Below the pieces are notes generated by a model. The model was not told the origin of the DNA. It saw only the letters and a list, made by a program, of their open reading frames with translations, and searched no databases. The position numbers were made by a program, and so were the translations under genes. Shown one piece after another: positions 18,255 through 31,407 of a DNA stretch of 64,000 bases. Location: the NCBI RefSeq assembly GCF_017309385.1, contig NZ_JAFJMJ010000001.1, positions 3,410,001-3,474,000 of the forward strand. Reading direction: 5' to 3'. Source of the DNA: Amycolatopsis sp. 195334CR (lineage in GTDB: Bacteria; Actinomycetota; Actinomycetes; Mycobacteriales; Pseudonocardiaceae). The first letter of the stretch is position 1. Each line of letters opens with the position of its first letter.

Positions 18255-19872
18255 GGTCCGCGCGCAGGGCGGCCAGTCGTTCGGCCGCCCCGCGCCGGGC
18301 GTCCGCCAGCGAATCGGCGTCCGGTACCGGCTCGGAGACCTCCAGGTACGCCTTCAACTTCGGTTCCGTGCCCGACGGGCGCACCACCACCCGAAGGCCG
18401 TCGGCACGCAACCGCAGCACGTCGGCCTCGGGCAGCAAGTCCTCTGTGGACACCGCGAGCCCGGCCAGTTCGGTGGGCGGGGTGGCGCGCAGCTGGGCCA
18501 TCACCGCGCCGATCCGGCTCAGGTCCGTCACCCGCACCGAGATCTGGTCGGTCAGGTACACCCCGTGCCGCACCGCCAGCTCGTCCAACGAGTCCACAAG
18601 GGACTTACCGGCCGCCTTCAGCGTGGCGGCCAGGTCACAGGCGAGCGTGGCGGCGGCGATGCCGTCCTTGTCGCGCACGAAATCCGGGTTCACGCACAGG
18701 CCGAGCGCCTCTTCGTAGGCGAAGACCAGGCCGTCCCCGGCGCGCGCCAGCCATTTGAAGCCGGTGAAGGTCTCCTTGTACCGGGCGCCGTGGGCCTTCG
18801 CGATCTCCGCCAGCATCGACGAGGACACGATCGTGGTGGCCACCAGCGGATCCGGCGTGGACACCGTGTCCAGCACGTGCGAACCGAGCAGCACACCCGT
18901 TTCGTCACCCCGCAGCATCCGCCACGAGCCGTCGCGGTCCCGCACGCCGAGTGCGCACCGGTCGGCGTCCGGGTCGAGCGCGATGGCGAGGTCGGCGTCC
19001 TTCTCCTCGGCGAGCGCGAGCAGGAGGTCCGTCGCGCCCGGTTCCTCCGGATTGGGGAAGGAAACCGTCGGGAAGTCCGGATCGGGCGTCGCCTGCTCGA
19101 CGACGAGGTGCACATCGGTGAAACCGGCGCGGTTCAACGCGGCTTCGAGCGGCGCGGCGCCGACGCCGTGCAACGCGGTGGCGGCCACCCGCAGTTCGCG
19201 CGCGGTGCCGCGCGGCAGTTCGGCGACCTTGCCGAGGTACTCGTCCAGCACCTCGTCGCCGAACACCCGGAACCCCGGCGTGCGCGGCACGGAAACCGCG
19301 CCGGGCGCGGCCGCGATCGCCGCTTCGATGCGGGCGTCGGACGGCGGCACGATCTGCGTGGCGGTGCTGTCGTAGAGCTTGTACCCGTTGTCCGCCGGGG
19401 GATTGTGCGACGCGGTGATCTGGATCCCGGCCACCGCGGCGAACCGCTTCACCGCGAACGCCAGCACCGGCGTCGGCAACGGCCCCGGCAGCATCCGCAC
19501 GTCGAACCCGGCCGCGGTGAGCACCTCGGCCGCGGCGGTCGCGAACGCCTCCGAGCCGTGCCGCGCGTCCCGGCCGATCACCACCGTGCCGCCGTCACGA
19601 CCGTCCTCGACCAGCCAGCGCGCCACCCCGGCGGTGGTCCGGACGACCACCGCGCTGTTCATCCCGTTGGGCCCCGCCCGCACCGGCCCGCGCAGGCCGG
19701 CGGTGCCGAATTCGAGCGGCCCGGCCATCCGGTCCTCGAGTTCGGCGAGTGCTTCGGCTTCGCCGCCCATCGCCCGCGCCAGCACGGTTTGCAGTTCCGT
19801 GCGGGCGTCCGCGTCGACGTCGTCGGCGATCCAGCGGAATGCGCGGTCGCGCAGTTCGGGAGTCAGCTTCAC
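18232..19872 (-). CDS. pmmB: Phosphoglucomutase/phosphomannomutase
   Basis: 546 residues of the alpha-D-phosphohexomutase family, interconverting 1- and 6-phosphosugars (or ribose phosphates). The phosphoserine loop is ITASHNPPADNGYKLY (Ser155), the metal loop ALDPDADRCALGV, the sugar loop FAYEEALG and the phosphate-binding end RPSGTEPKLKAYLE. Start at GTG 19872 because AGGG lies 8 bp upstream and family members begin just before PELR; GTG codons at 19881 and 19905 are alternatives. In M. tuberculosis pmmB is directly beside deoD and upp. Here a glycosyltransferase lies between pmmB and deoD. Near deoD, its role may be ribose-1-phosphate conversion in nucleoside salvage. Confidence 0.93.
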   Translation of the reverse strand: MKLTPELRDRAFRWIADDVDADARTELQTVLARAMGGEAEALAELEDRMAGPLEFGTAGLRGPVRAGPNGMNSAVVVRTTAGVARWLVEDGRDGGTVVIGRDARHGSEAFATAAAEVLTAAGFDVRMLPGPLPTPVLAFAVKRFAAVAGIQITASHNPPADNGYKLYDSTATQIVPPSDARIEAAIAAAPGAVSVPRTPGFRVFGDEVLDEYLGKVAELPRGTARELRVAATALHGVGAAPLEAALNRAGFTDVHLVVEQATPDPDFPTVSFPNPEEPGATDLLLALAEEKDADLAIALDPDADRCALGVRDRDGSWRMLRGDETGVLLGSHVLDTVSTPDPLVATTIVSSSMLAEIAKAHGARYKETFTGFKWLARAGDGLVFAYEEALGLCVNPDFVRDKDGIAAATLACDLAATLKAAGKSLVDSLDELAVRHGVYLTDQISVRVTDLSRIGAVMAQLRATPPTELAGLAVSTEDLLPEADVLRLRADGLRVVVRPSGTEPKLKAYLEVSEPVPDADSLADARRGAAERLAALRADLSPLLGS

Positions 19873-19927
19873 GGAGTTCACCCTACGGCCGTGGCGACCG
19901 GCCACGGGAATGGCTACGCTCGATGCA

Positions 19928-21091
19928 GTGCGAATTATTTTCTCGAGCCTGGACGCATTCGGGCATTTCTACCCTTTGCTCCCGCTCGCGACGGCCGCCG
20001 GGGAAGCCGGGCACGAAGTCGCTTTCGCCACGGGGGAGCAGTTCCACCCGACCCTGACCGAACTCGGCATCGAACCGCTGACCGCGGGCAAGAGCATGCG
20101 CGAGGTGATCGCCGAAGCCAGCGGCGATCCGAACCACGATCCGCGGCACACCAGGGAACACGCCAGTCCCGAGGAACTGGAGCGGCTGATCGCACGGGCG
20201 TTCGGGCGGGTGCTGCCGAGGGTGTGGGTCGAGCACCTCGCTCCCATTCTGGCCGAGCGTGAACCCGATCTGGTGGTGCAGGAGGTCGGGGCCGCCGGGG
20301 CCGCCTTCGCCGCCCTGCTCGCCGGGGTCCCGGTGATCGGGCACGGCTTCGGCCGGGTCAGCACCGACGACAGCACCACCCGCGCGATCGCCCGCGAGCA
20401 GCACGAGTTCGCCCGCGAACTGGGCCTCGACCTGCCCGAGGACTTCGCGCACGGCCTGCCGTTCGTCGACATCGCGCCGCGGTCGCTGCAGGACAAGACC
20501 TTTCTCGCCACAGCGAACCGGATCGAGCTGCGCCCGGTGCCGTTCGCGACGCCGGGCCCGCTGCCCGCGCTCGCCCGGGCCGACCGGCCGCGCCCGCTGG
20601 TCTACCTGACCCTGGGCACCGCGTTCGGCGCGGCCGAACTGCTGCGCGAGGCCATCGACGGGCTCGCCCCGCTCGACGCCGACGTGCTGGTCGCCGCCGG
20701 GCCGACGGTCGACCTCGCCTCGCTCGGCGAACTGCCGCCGAACGTGGTCGTCGAATCGTGGGTGCCGCAGGCGGACCTGCTGCCGTTCACCGATCTGGTG
20801 GTGCACCACGGCGGCAGCGGCACCACGCTGGGCGCGCTGGCCGCCGGTGTGCCGCAGCTCGTGCTGCCCCAGGGCGCCGACCAGTTCACCAACGCCGCGG
20901 CCGTGCTCGAAGCCGGGGCGGGGGACCGGCTGCTGGCGGGTCAGCTCGGCGAGCTCACCGCGCGGGCGCGGGCGCTGCTGTCCGATGTGGACGTCCGGAC
21001 CGCCGCGCGGGCCTTCGCCGGGGAGATCGCGGCGATGCCGTCCCCGGCCGAGGTCGCGCGGCGGTTGCCGGAGTACGTCAAGCGCGGGTGA
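19928..21091 (+). CDS. GT1/MGT-type glycosyltransferase
   Basis: 387 residues with the two-domain GT-B fold. The N-terminus [33 protein letters not shown] is the acceptor domain of macrolide-type glycosyltransferases. The C-terminal donor motif is [31 protein letters not shown]. Such enzymes move sugars from NDP donors onto small molecules, often natural products or antibiotics for self-protection. No biosynthetic cluster is nearby. Start GTG 19928 fits homologue N-termini; ATG 19910 is an alternative. It starts 55 bp from divergent pmmB, and its 3' end overlaps deoD's end by 14 bp, so it sits tightly between two salvage genes. Confidence 0.9.
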   Translation: MRIIFSSLDAFGHFYPLLPLATAAGEAGHEVAFATGEQFHPTLTELGIEPLTAGKSMREVIAEASGDPNHDPRHTREHASPEELERLIARAFGRVLPRVWVEHLAPILAEREPDLVVQEVGAAGAAFAALLAGVPVIGHGFGRVSTDDSTTRAIAREQHEFARELGLDLPEDFAHGLPFVDIAPRSLQDKTFLATANRIELRPVPFATPGPLPALARADRPRPLVYLTLGTAFGAAELLREAIDGLAPLDADVLVAAGPTVDLASLGELPPNVVVESWVPQADLLPFTDLVVHHGGSGTTLGALAAGVPQLVLPQGADQFTNAAAVLEAGAGDRLLAGQLGELTARARALLSDVDVRTAARAFAGEIAAMPSPAEVARRLPEYVKRG

Positions 21092-21866
21092 CCAGCTCGC
21101 GGAGCAGGGCGCCCATGCGCTCGGCCGCGGCCTGCCCGGCTTCGAGCACTTCCTGGTGGTTGAGCGGCGCCCCGGTGATGCCGGCGGCGAGATTGGTCAC
21201 CAGGGAGAGGCCGAACACCTCGAGCCCGGCCGCGCGGGCGGCGATCGCCTCCAGCACGGTGGACATGCCGACCAGGTCCGCGCCCATGGTGCGCAGCATG
21301 CGGATCTCGGCCGGGGTCTCGAAGTGCGGCCCGGGGAAGCCCGCGTAGACGCCCTCCTCCAGGCTCGGGTCGATCTCCTTGGCGATCGCCCGCAGCCGGG
21401 CGGCATACAGATCGGTCAGGTCGACGAAGTTCGCGCCGACGATCGGGGAGCGGGCGAGCAGGTTGATGTGGTCGGAGATGAGCACCGGCTGGCCGACCTC
21501 GAAGCCCTGGCGGAGCCCGCCGGCGGCGTTGGTCAGCAGTACCGTGCGCGCCCCCGCGGCGGCGGCGGTGCGCACGTTGTGCACCACCGGTTCGACGCCC
21601 TTGCCCTCGTAGAGGTGGGTGCGGCCGAGCAGGATCAGCGCGCGCTTGTCGCCGACCTGCACCGAGCGGGCGGTGCCGCCGTGGCCGACCGCGCTGGGCG
21701 CGATGAAACCGGGGAGCTCGCCGAGCGGGATCTCCGCTTCGGCGGTGCCGATGACGTCGGCGGCCGGGCGCCAGCCCGAGCCCAGCACGACCGCGATGTC
21801 GTGCTTCTCGACTCCGGTGCGCGCGGCGATCGCCGAGGCAGCCGCCGCAGCTTGTTCTTGACTCAT
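21078..21866 (-). CDS. deoD: Purine nucleoside phosphorylase
   Basis: 262-residue trimeric-type PNP that splits inosine or guanosine with phosphate to base and (deoxy)ribose-1-phosphate. Motifs: [13 protein letters not shown] (phosphate loop), [40 protein letters not shown] and the base-binding [31 protein letters not shown]. The ATG at 21866 begins the typical helical N-terminus. It is the Rv3307 (deoD) equivalent; punA is another name in use. Ribose-1-phosphate could be passed to the nearby phosphohexomutase, although the two genes are no longer adjacent. Confidence 0.95.
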   Translation of the reverse strand: MSQEQAAAAASAIAARTGVEKHDIAVVLGSGWRPAADVIGTAEAEIPLGELPGFIAPSAVGHGGTARSVQVGDKRALILLGRTHLYEGKGVEPVVHNVRTAAAAGARTVLLTNAAGGLRQGFEVGQPVLISDHINLLARSPIVGANFVDLTDLYAARLRAIAKEIDPSLEEGVYAGFPGPHFETPAEIRMLRTMGADLVGMSTVLEAIAARAAGLEVFGLSLVTNLAAGITGAPLNHQEVLEAGQAAAERMGALLRELVTRA

Positions 21867-21974
21867 GGAGCCGGAGCCTAGTCGGCCACGCGCTGTGTCG
21901 CGGGTCACGCGGCGCCGGAGTTGAGTGTGCCGTCGCGGCCGGGTGTCTGCTGGTGCCAGCCGAGAGGAGACACC

Positions 21975-22607
21975 ATGAACCCGACCTTGCCGCAACGGCT
22001 CTACCTGCTCGTTTTCCGCCCGGAGGAGAACAAGCTCGACTCCGCCAGCGCGCTGGTCCGCGGTCAGCTGGTGCGAGCCGGGGCGGTGGCCGAGCTGAGG
22101 CTGACCGGGCTGCTCCACGACCACGGCGGCAAGGCCGTGCCGAACCCCGCCACCCCGCCGCCGCGCGATCCCTTCCTGGCCGAGGTGTTCCACGACGCGC
22201 CGCGGACCTGGTTCAACCTGGTGGACCGCAACTGGCACAAGGCCGAACGCACCGTGCGGGACCAGCTCGAAGCGGCGGGCGCGGTCACCGTCGGCAAGGG
22301 CCGGGCGCTGGGGCTCTTCCCGACCCGCGAGCCCAGCCTCGCCGAGCCGCGGCGGGTGGGGGCGCTGCGGGAGCAGGTGCGCAACGCGGTGCTGCTCGGC
22401 CACGACCCGGCCGGTGTCCCGGTGGCGGACGCGGTCATGGCCGTGCTCACCGCCGACTGCGACGTCCGCAGTGTGTTCACGCCCAAGGAACGCCGGGCGC
22501 ACAAGCCCGCGCTCACCGCGTTGCGGAACCACGTCGACGCCGTGCTGCCGGGCTTGCGCAAGGCGACCGAGCTCTCGATAGCCGCCCGTCGAGCAGGCGC
22601 GGCCTAG
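21975..22607 (+). CDS. GPP34 (GOLPH3-like) family protein
   Basis: 210 residues. [41 protein letters not shown] is the signature beginning of the bacterial GPP34 domain, an alpha-helical fold known from the yeast and human Golgi protein that binds phosphatidylinositol-4-phosphate. Bacterial members are abundant in actinomycetes and of unknown function, perhaps membrane associated. The ATG at 21975 follows AGAGGAGA. The 3' end overlaps that of the convergent kinase gene by 4 bp. No membrane segment is visible. Confidence 0.88.
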   Translation: MNPTLPQRLYLLVFRPEENKLDSASALVRGQLVRAGAVAELRLTGLLHDHGGKAVPNPATPPPRDPFLAEVFHDAPRTWFNLVDRNWHKAERTVRDQLEAAGAVTVGKGRALGLFPTREPSLAEPRRVGALREQVRNAVLLGHDPAGVPVADAVMAVLTADCDVRSVFTPKERRAHKPALTALRNHVDAVLPGLRKATELSIAARRAGAA

Positions 22608-24388
22608 TCCGCCGGGTCGAAGGTGGGCTGGATGCGGTCGAACAGCTCCCGGCGGCCCGAGTCCTCCTGCTCGGTGGGCACGGTGACGCGCACCGACCAC
22701 AGGCTGGTGCCCCGGCGGAAGACGTGCGCGAAGGTGGTCCGGCCCATGCTGCCCGCGGTGGGCGCCTCCTCCCGCGTGCGGTAGGTCAGCATCAGGTCGT
22801 CCGAGATGCCCTGAGTGGGGGTGTACTCGTTGAGCCGGAACGCGCCGAGGGGCCAGCCGGTCTGCAGGCTGGCCACGTAGTCGTCGATCTTGCTCGTGGT
22901 GAAGAAGTTCGCGAAGCGCTCCACGCTCAGCGTCTGCCGCCCGTCGACCGAGACGTACTGCACCAGCGTGCTCGGCGGCAGCGGTTTCGCCGCGCGCTGG
23001 GTGACGAACGGGGTCCAGTCGCGCGGCACGTCCACCGAGAACAGGCCGCCGGTGGTGCCCTTGAGATTGGTGGCGTCACCGTTGCGCGTGACCAGCTCGG
23101 CCAGCGGTGGCGCGGGCACGCTGGGCGCGGACGCCGGGACGGGCGGGGTCAGCGGCTGCGCGGCCATCAGCCTGGTCATGGTGAAGCCCCCGGCGGCGGC
23201 CGCGAGGAAGATGAGGACCGCGGCGATGGTCAGCGCGGTCCCGGCCAGCGCGCTGCGGCCCGGCCGTTCCTCGGCCACCGCGACCGGGGCCGCGGTGGCG
23301 GCGGGAGCGGGTGCGGGTGCTGGGCTGGGGGTCGCCGCGGGAGCGGCCGAGCCGTCCACGGCGAACGGCAGCGGACCGGGGTCGGCGGCCAGTGCCGGAC
23401 CGTCGTCGGCCGAAGCCGCCGCCGAAGCCGCCGCCGACGGTGGTGCGATCGGCTGCGGCGCGATGACCTGGGTGTCCCCGCCATCCAGCTGGTCGGGGTC
23501 ACGCGGCTTGACCGGCGTGGCGAACAGCGCGGCCTCGAACAACCGGTCGCGCGGGGTGGTCAGCAGCGGGTGCAGCCGCCGCCGGACCTCGGCCAGCGAG
23601 AGCCGCTTCTTCGGCTCCTTCGCCATCAGCCCGCGGATGATCGGCTCCAGCGGACCGGGCTTCGGCTTGGGCACCTTGCCGTGCACGACCTCGGTGACCG
23701 TCTGCAGCGGATCACCGTTCACGTCGTAGGGCGGACGGCCTTCGAGCACCGCGAACAGGGTCGCGCCGAGGCCCCACAGGTCGGCGGCGTGGGTGACCTC
23801 GCCGCCGGAGGCCACCTCCGGCGCGATGTAGGCGGGTGAACCCAGCATCATCCCGGTGCTGGTCATGGTCGCCTCGGAGACGTTGCGCGCGATGCCGAAG
23901 TCGGTCAGCTTGATCCGGCCGTCCTCGGCGAGCAGCACGTTGCCGGGTTTGACGTCGCGGTGCGTGATGCCCGCCGCGTGCGCGGCCTCCAGCGCGGCGG
24001 CCACCGCGTCGGCGATCGCGGCCGCCTGCTCGGTGGTGAACGCGCCGTGGTCCCGCATGAGCGTGGCGAGGCTGTGCGAGGGCAGCAGCTCCATCACCAC
24101 GAACGGCTCGCCGTTCTCCCTGGCCACGTCGTGCAGGATGATCACGTTCGGGTGGGACAGCACGGCGATCGCCCTGGCCTCCCGCAGGGTCCGCTCGCGC
24201 AGCTCGTCGGCCTGCGTGACCTGCACACCCGGCGGCAGGCGGACCTCCTTCACCGCGACCGGGCGGTGCAGGAACTCGTCGTAAGCCGCCCAGACGGTGC
24301 CCATCGAGCCTGAGCCGAGCACGGACCGCAACCGGTACCGCCCGGCGACCACACGTGACTCTTCGGCTGAGGCAGACACAGCGCACAT
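22604..24388 (-). CDS. Membrane-anchored Ser/Thr protein kinase
   Basis: 594 residues. An N-terminal Hanks-type kinase domain (15-280) has [17 protein letters not shown] (Lys47), [11 protein letters not shown] (Asp145), DFGIA (163-165) and YIAPEV. A Pro/Ala-rich juxtamembrane linker (~310-375) leads to one membrane helix near 385-410, and a ~185-residue extracellular domain follows ([16 protein letters not shown]...) of a kind seen in lipoprotein-like or Mog1/PsbP-like folds. The intact catalytic residues predict an active receptor-type kinase. ATG at 24388 or GTG at 24379 could be the start. Divergent from mutA with a ~100-bp gap; no evidence links it to that operon. Confidence 0.93.
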   Translation of the reverse strand: MCAVSASAEESRVVAGRYRLRSVLGSGSMGTVWAAYDEFLHRPVAVKEVRLPPGVQVTQADELRERTLREARAIAVLSHPNVIILHDVARENGEPFVVMELLPSHSLATLMRDHGAFTTEQAAAIADAVAAALEAAHAAGITHRDVKPGNVLLAEDGRIKLTDFGIARNVSEATMTSTGMMLGSPAYIAPEVASGGEVTHAADLWGLGATLFAVLEGRPPYDVNGDPLQTVTEVVHGKVPKPKPGPLEPIIRGLMAKEPKKRLSLAEVRRRLHPLLTTPRDRLFEAALFATPVKPRDPDQLDGGDTQVIAPQPIAPPSAAASAAASADDGPALAADPGPLPFAVDGSAAPAATPSPAPAPAPAATAAPVAVAEERPGRSALAGTALTIAAVLIFLAAAAGGFTMTRLMAAQPLTPPVPASAPSVPAPPLAELVTRNGDATNLKGTTGGLFSVDVPRDWTPFVTQRAAKPLPPSTLVQYVSVDGRQTLSVERFANFFTTSKIDDYVASLQTGWPLGAFRLNEYTPTQGISDDLMLTYRTREEAPTAGSMGRTTFAHVFRRGTSLWSVRVTVPTEQEDSGRRELFDRIQPTFDPAD

Positions 24389-24487
24389 TCTGTCGGATCA
24401 CCCGTCCGGGCGGCCTGTCGGACACCCCGTGCGGACGGGACGAGTGTCACAGGTAGGGGTTGTTCACGGGCCCTAACATCAATGGGT

Positions 24488-26373
24488 ATGACGAACGTGG
24501 GTGAGAAAGCCGGGTCAGCGCCGACCCCGGTGGACCCCGAGGAGCCGGGCAGGCTGGCCCTCGCCGCCGAGTTCCCCGCCGCCGACCAGGAGAAATGGCG
24601 TGACCTGGTGGCCGGGGTGCTGCGCAAGTCCGGTGCGCTGGAAGAGGACTTCGACGGGCTCCCGGAGAGCCTGCTGAACACCCGCACCTACGACGGCTTC
24701 GACATCCGCCCCCTCTACACCGCCGAGGACGCCGCGCCCGCCGCCGGCTTCCCCGGCCTGCCGCCGTTCGTGCGCGGCGGGGTGCCGGAAGGCCGCGTCG
24801 CCACCGGCTGGGACCTGCGGCAACGGCATTCCGGCACGGATCCGGCGGCGGCCAACAAGGCCATGCTCGCCGACCTCGAAGGCGGGGTCAGCTCGCTCTG
24901 GCTGCGCGCGGGCACCGGCGGCATCCCGGTCGGCTCGCTGGCCGACGCGCTGAACGGGGTCTACGTCGAGCTGGCGCCGGTGGTGCTGGACGCGGGCGCG
25001 GAGTACGAGGCCGCCGCCGAGGCGCTGCTGGAGGTCTTCCGCGAGCGCGAGATCCCGGCGAGCGCGGTGACCGGCGGGCTCGGTGCCGACCCGATCGGCC
25101 TGCGGGCGCGCACCGGTGAAGCCCACGACGTCCGGCCCGCCGCCGAACTCGCCGCGCGGCTCAACGGCCAGTACCCCAAGTTGTCCGCGCTGGTGGTCGA
25201 CGGCCTGCCGGTCCACGAAGCCGGTGGTTCGGACTCGCAGGAGCTGGGCGCGGCGGTCGCCGCGGGCGTGGCGTACCTGCGTGCGCTCACCGAGGCCGGG
25301 CTGAGCGTGGACGACGCGGCGGCCCAGCTGGAGTTCCGGCTCGCCGCCAGCGCCGACCAGTTCCTCACCATCGCCAAGCTGCGGGCCGCGCGGAAGCTGT
25401 GGGCCAGGGTCACCGAGGTCTCCGGGGCCGGGGTCGCCGCGCGCGGCATGCGCCAGCACGCGGTCACCTCGCCCGCCATGTTCACCCAGCGCGACCCGTG
25501 GGTGAACATGCTGCGCGGCACGGTCGCCTGCTTCGGTGCCGCGGTCGGGGGTGCCGACGCGATCACCGTGCTGCCGTTCGACGCGGCCATCGGCGAACCG
25601 GACGCCTTCGCCAGGCGGATCGCCCGCAACACCAGCGTCATCCTGCACGAGGAGTCGCGGCTGGGCGGTGTGATCGACCCGGCGGGCGGCTCCTGGTACG
25701 TGGAGAACCTGACCGCCGAACTGGCCAGGGCGGCCTGGGCGGAGTTCACCGCGATCGAGGAGGCGGGCGGCATCGAGTCCGCTTTGGACTCCGGTTTCCT
25801 CGGTGAGCGCCTGGCCTCGACGTGGGCGGCGCGCTCGAAGCGGATCGCCCGGCGCAAGGACGCCATCACCGGGGTCAGCGAGTTCCCGAACCTGACCGAG
25901 AAGCCGGTGGCCCGACCCGAGTCCACTGTGGAGCCTTCGGGTGGGCTGCCGCGGATCCGGTACGCCGAGGCGTTCGAGCGGCTGCGCGACCGGTCCGACG
26001 CGCAGGCCGAGCGCCCCCGGGTCTTCCTCGCCACGCTGGGCCCGATCGCCGCGCACACCGCGCGGGCGAGCTTCGCGGCGAACCTGTTCGCGGCGGGCGG
26101 CATCGAGTCGGTCAACGGCGGCGCCACCTCGTCCACCGAGGACGTGGTCAAGGGCTTCACCGAGAGCGGCGCGCGGATCGCCTGCGTCTGCGGGACCGAC
26201 AGCCAGTACGCCGAGCAGGCGGCCGAAGTGGCCGCCGCGCTGAAGGCGGCCGGTGCGCAGCGAGTTCTGCTGGCCGGACGCGGGGAACACCCCGAAGTGG
26301 ACGAGAACCTCTACGCCGGTTGCGACGCGCTCGCGGTGCTGACCGGCACCCTCGCCGAGCTGGGAGTCGAGTG

Positions 26374-26374
<1 letters not shown>
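24488..26374 (+). CDS. mutA: Methylmalonyl-CoA mutase small subunit
   Basis: 628 residues. The small (beta) subunit shares the mutase barrel of MutB but lacks the cobalamin-ligating DxHxxG motif. Visible are [69 protein letters not shown], and a decayed B12 domain ending [26 protein letters not shown]. It partners MutB in converting methylmalonyl-CoA to succinyl-CoA, the last step of propionate use. ATG 24488 is taken; ATG 24482 is two codons earlier. No ribosome site is obvious. Its stop overlaps the mutB start by one base (TGATG), so the subunits are coupled for equal synthesis. Confidence 0.95.
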
Positions 26375-28554
<2,180 letters not shown>

Positions 28555-28560
28555 GCCCGC

Positions 28561-29553
28561 ATGCCACGGACCATCGACGTCACCGCGTACGCCAAGGGCG
28601 TGCTCGCGGGTGATCGCGGCCTGCTGTCCAAGGCGATCACGCTGGTCGAGTCGCAGCGCGCCGACCACCGCGGGCAGGCCCAGGACCTGCTGGTGGAGCT
28701 GCTGCCGCACGCCGGTGGCGCGCAGCGCGTCGGCATCACCGGCGTGCCCGGCGTCGGCAAGTCGACCTTCATCGACCAGCTGGGCACCGAGCTGACCGAG
28801 GCCGGGCACAAGGTCGCGGTGCTCGCCGTCGACCCGTCGTCCACCCGGACCGGCGGCAGCATCCTCGGCGACAAGACCAGGATGGCGCGGCTGTCGGTGG
28901 ACCCGTCCGCGTTCATCCGGCCGTCGCCGACCTCGGGCACGCTCGGCGGCGTCGCCCGCGCCACCCGCGAGACGATCGTGCTGATGGAGGCGGCCGGGTA
29001 CGACATCGTGCTGGTCGAGACGGTCGGCGTCGGGCAGTCCGAGGTGACCGTGGCGAACATGGTCGACTGCTTCCTGTTCCTCACCCTGGCCCGCACCGGC
29101 GACCAGCTGCAGGGCATCAAGAAGGGCGTGCTGGAGCTGGCCGACGTGATCGCGGTGAACAAGGCCGACGGCGACCACGAGCGCGAAGCCAAGCGCGCGG
29201 CCCGCGAGCTGTCCGGGGCGCTGCGGATGATCTACGGGCCCGAGGCCGACTGGACGCCGCCGGTGCTGACCTGCAGCGCGCTGCACGGCGTCGGGCTCGG
29301 CACGGTGTGGGAGCAGATCGGCAGGCACCGGGACGCGTTGTCGGCCTCCGGTGAGCTGGCGGAGAAGCGGCGGCGGCAGAACGTCGACTGGACCTGGTCG
29401 ATGGTCCGTGAGCAGCTGCTCGGCCGGTTGTCCGCGCACCCCGGCGTGCGCTCGGTGGTGCCGGAGGTCGAGCGGGCGGTCCGCGAGGGCGAACTGACCG
29501 CGACTTTGGCCGCCGAGCAGATCCTCGAGGCTTTCACCGGCCCCGTCGAGTGA
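28561..29553 (+). CDS. meaB: MeaB GTPase, mutase chaperone
   Basis: 330 residues of the G3E GTPase family (ArgK/MeaB/MMAA). Walker A is GVPGVGKST (61-69). Further motifs are [23 protein letters not shown], the ETVGVGQSE switch, and NKADGD for guanine recognition. MeaB gates delivery of intact adenosylcobalamin to the mutase and ejects damaged cofactor. It is third in the mutA-mutB-meaB operon, with a 6-bp spacer after mutB. All catalytic motifs look intact. Confidence 0.96.
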   Translation: MPRTIDVTAYAKGVLAGDRGLLSKAITLVESQRADHRGQAQDLLVELLPHAGGAQRVGITGVPGVGKSTFIDQLGTELTEAGHKVAVLAVDPSSTRTGGSILGDKTRMARLSVDPSAFIRPSPTSGTLGGVARATRETIVLMEAAGYDIVLVETVGVGQSEVTVANMVDCFLFLTLARTGDQLQGIKKGVLELADVIAVNKADGDHEREAKRAARELSGALRMIYGPEADWTPPVLTCSALHGVGLGTVWEQIGRHRDALSASGELAEKRRRQNVDWTWSMVREQLLGRLSAHPGVRSVVPEVERAVREGELTATLAAEQILEAFTGPVE

Positions 29554-29612
29554 CTCGCGGTCGCCGGGGCGGCACACTGAGGAGCAACCGTTCGTCGGAA
29601 AGGGTTGCCGTC

Positions 29613-29897
29613 TTGATCACGAAGCTGCGCGGACTGCTGCCGGCCGTTCTGCTGGGCCTGCTGGTGCTGCTGCCCGCTCCCGCGCTCGCCGCCGGGGAAC
29701 CGGCCACCGCGGTCTCGGTGGTGGTGGCCCAGGACCCGAGCCCGCCGCCGGGCCCGGTCCTCGACCCCGCCGAGAGCGAGCGCGCGAACAGCGAGAAGAC
29801 CAAGAACCAGCTGATCGCGGGTGGTGCGGCGGTGGTGTTGCTCGGCATCGTTCTGTGGGGGAGGCGGGTGCGCGCCAAGCGCCGCAAGTCCGGTTGA
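29613..29897 (+). CDS. Small type I membrane protein
   Basis: 94 residues from a TTG start at 29613, chosen because GGAAAGGG lies 8 bp upstream and the frame then begins directly with a signal peptide (ITKLRGLLPAVLLGLLVLLPAPALAAG). A Pro-rich extracytoplasmic stretch, a C-terminal membrane helix (LIAGGAAVVLLGIVLWG) and a basic tail (RRVRAKRRKSG) follow. This looks like a small surface-exposed anchored protein. Family unknown. It follows meaB by 59 bp and may share its transcript. The start codon is rare, so the exact N-terminus is less certain. Confidence 0.65.
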   Translation: MITKLRGLLPAVLLGLLVLLPAPALAAGEPATAVSVVVAQDPSPPPGPVLDPAESERANSEKTKNQLIAGGAAVVLLGIVLWGRRVRAKRRKSG

Positions 29898-30108
29898 TCA
29901 CCGGGGAAAGATCTACAGCCAGGCCGAATTCCGCTACGCCGTTCAGCGCAGATCCACTACCGGCCGTCTCGTGATGGCTCGCCGCTTGAGCGGCTTGCCA
30001 GGTGCATGGTGCAGGATCAAGGCAAATGCGTACGACTTTGCTCACATTTCGAACGGCAGGCCGGGTGCTCGGCGCCCAGTTGGCCCGCGCTACGAACGGC
30101 GGTGCGGC
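29898..30108. other. Intergenic region before amidohydrolase
   Basis: About 210 bp, less GC-rich than its surroundings, with no supported gene. A short stem GCCGCT/AGCGGC (29979-29992 area) followed by TTGCC could end the meaB transcript. The A/T-richer stretch near 30025-30055 is a plausible place for the amidohydrolase promoter, but no convincing -10/-35 pair was found. Confidence 0.4.
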
Positions 30109-31407
30109 GTGACAGTGCTCGACTCCCGATGGGACATCCCCGGGGATCACAGCGGTGGTGAAGGTGCCCCATCCGGTGGCCCCGCCGCGCTGCTGTCCTC
30201 GGATGGGGTCAGCATGGCACCCGTGGGAGATGTCGGAAGTGGCCGTGGTCCGTTCTGGCTGGACGAGTGGCTCGAGAAGAACGCGGCCGACGTGATCGCC
30301 TGGCGGCGGCACATCCACGCGCACCCGGAGCTGTCGCGGCGCGAGTTCGCCACCACCGAGCTGGTGCTGAAGGTGCTCAGCTCGGCCGGGTTGAAGCCGC
30401 AGGTGCTGCCGGGCGGCACGGGCGTGCTGTGCGACATCGGCGACGGGCCGCGCTGCGTGGCGCTGCGCGCCGACATGGACGCGCTGCCGCTGACCGAGGC
30501 CACCGGGCTGCCGTACGCCTCCACCGTGGACGGCGTGGCGCACGCCTGCGGGCACGACGCGCACACCACGATCCTGCTGGCCGCGGCGCTGGCGCTGAAC
30601 TCGGCGCCCGAGCTGCCCGGCCGGGTGCGGCTGATCTTCCAGCCCGCCGAGGAGGTCATGCCCGGTGGGGCGCTGGACGCCATCGCGGCCGGTGCGCTCA
30701 ACGGCGTCGGCCGGATCTTCGGGCTGCACTGCGACCCGCGGCTGCCGGTCGGCAAGGTCGGTACCCGGGTCGGCGCGCTGACCTCGGCCGCCGACCTGAT
30801 CGAGCTGCGGCTGACCTCGCCGGGTGGGCACACCTCGCGCCCGCACCTGACCGCCGACCTGGTGCACGCGCTGGGCACGGTGATCACCTCGCTGCCCTCG
30901 GTGCTGTCCCGGCGGGTCGACCCGCGGTCGGGCACGGTGCTGGTGTGGGGCGCGGTGCACGCCGGCGAGGCGGCGAACGCCGTGCCGCAGGAGGGGCTGC
31001 TGCGCGGCACCCTGCGGACGGCGGACCACGAGGTGTGGAGCGCGCTGGAACCGCTGGTCGCGGCGGCGGTGGAGTCGCTGCTGGCGCCGACCGGGGTGGG
31101 GTTCCAGCTGGACTACCGGCGGGGGGTGCCGCCGGTGGTGTCGGATCCGCTGTCCACCGACGTGCTGCGCGCCGGGGTGGAGGCCGCGCTGGGCGAGGAC
31201 TCGCACGCGGCGACCGAGCAGTCTTCGGGTGGGGAGGACTTCGGGTGGTACCTGGAGCACGTGCCGGGCGCGTTCGCGCGGCTGGGCGTGTGGCCGGGCG
31301 AGGGCCCGATGCGCGACCTGCACCAGCCGACGTTCGAACTGGACGAACGGGCTCTGCTGGCCGGGGCGCGGGTGATGGTGCACACGGCACTGGCGGCGTT
31401 GGCCTGA
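30109..31407 (+). CDS. M20-family amidohydrolase
   Basis: 432 residues if GTG 30109 is used. Metallo-amidohydrolase of the AmiA/HipO/ILR1 type: AWRRHIHAHPELSRREF, ALRADMDALPL, metal ligands in HACGHDAHT, FQPAEEVMPGGA, LHCDPRLP, GGHTSRPH and GGEDFGWYLEHV. It hydrolyses N-acyl amino acids or related amides in the cytosol. The first ~40 residues are a polar extension absent from the fold; ATG 30214, with GGATGGGG upstream, is an alternative start. M. tuberculosis has the paralogues amiA1/amiB1 (Rv3305c-Rv3306c) between lpdA and deoD, and this gene appears to be their counterpart. Only one copy is present here. Confidence 0.9.
   Translation: MTVLDSRWDIPGDHSGGEGAPSGGPAALLSSDGVSMAPVGDVGSGRGPFWLDEWLEKNAADVIAWRRHIHAHPELSRREFATTELVLKVLSSAGLKPQVLPGGTGVLCDIGDGPRCVALRADMDALPLTEATGLPYASTVDGVAHACGHDAHTTILLAAALALNSAPELPGRVRLIFQPAEEVMPGGALDAIAAGALNGVGRIFGLHCDPRLPVGKVGTRVGALTSAADLIELRLTSPGGHTSRPHLTADLVHALGTVITSLPSVLSRRVDPRSGTVLVWGAVHAGEAANAVPQEGLLRGTLRTADHEVWSALEPLVAAAVESLLAPTGVGFQLDYRRGVPPVVSDPLSTDVLRAGVEAALGEDSHAATEQSSGGEDFGWYLEHVPGAFARLGVWPGEGPMRDLHQPTFELDERALLAGARVMVHTALAALA

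Noticed and set aside
19928..21091. Part of an antibiotic biosynthetic cluster
   Set aside because: Neighbours are nucleoside salvage and housekeeping genes; no polyketide, peptide or sugar-modifying genes are present.
24460..24488. Leaderless promoter for mutA (TAACAT near the start)
   Set aside because: A -10-like hexamer is present, but no -35 at an acceptable distance could be found, so it is not listed.
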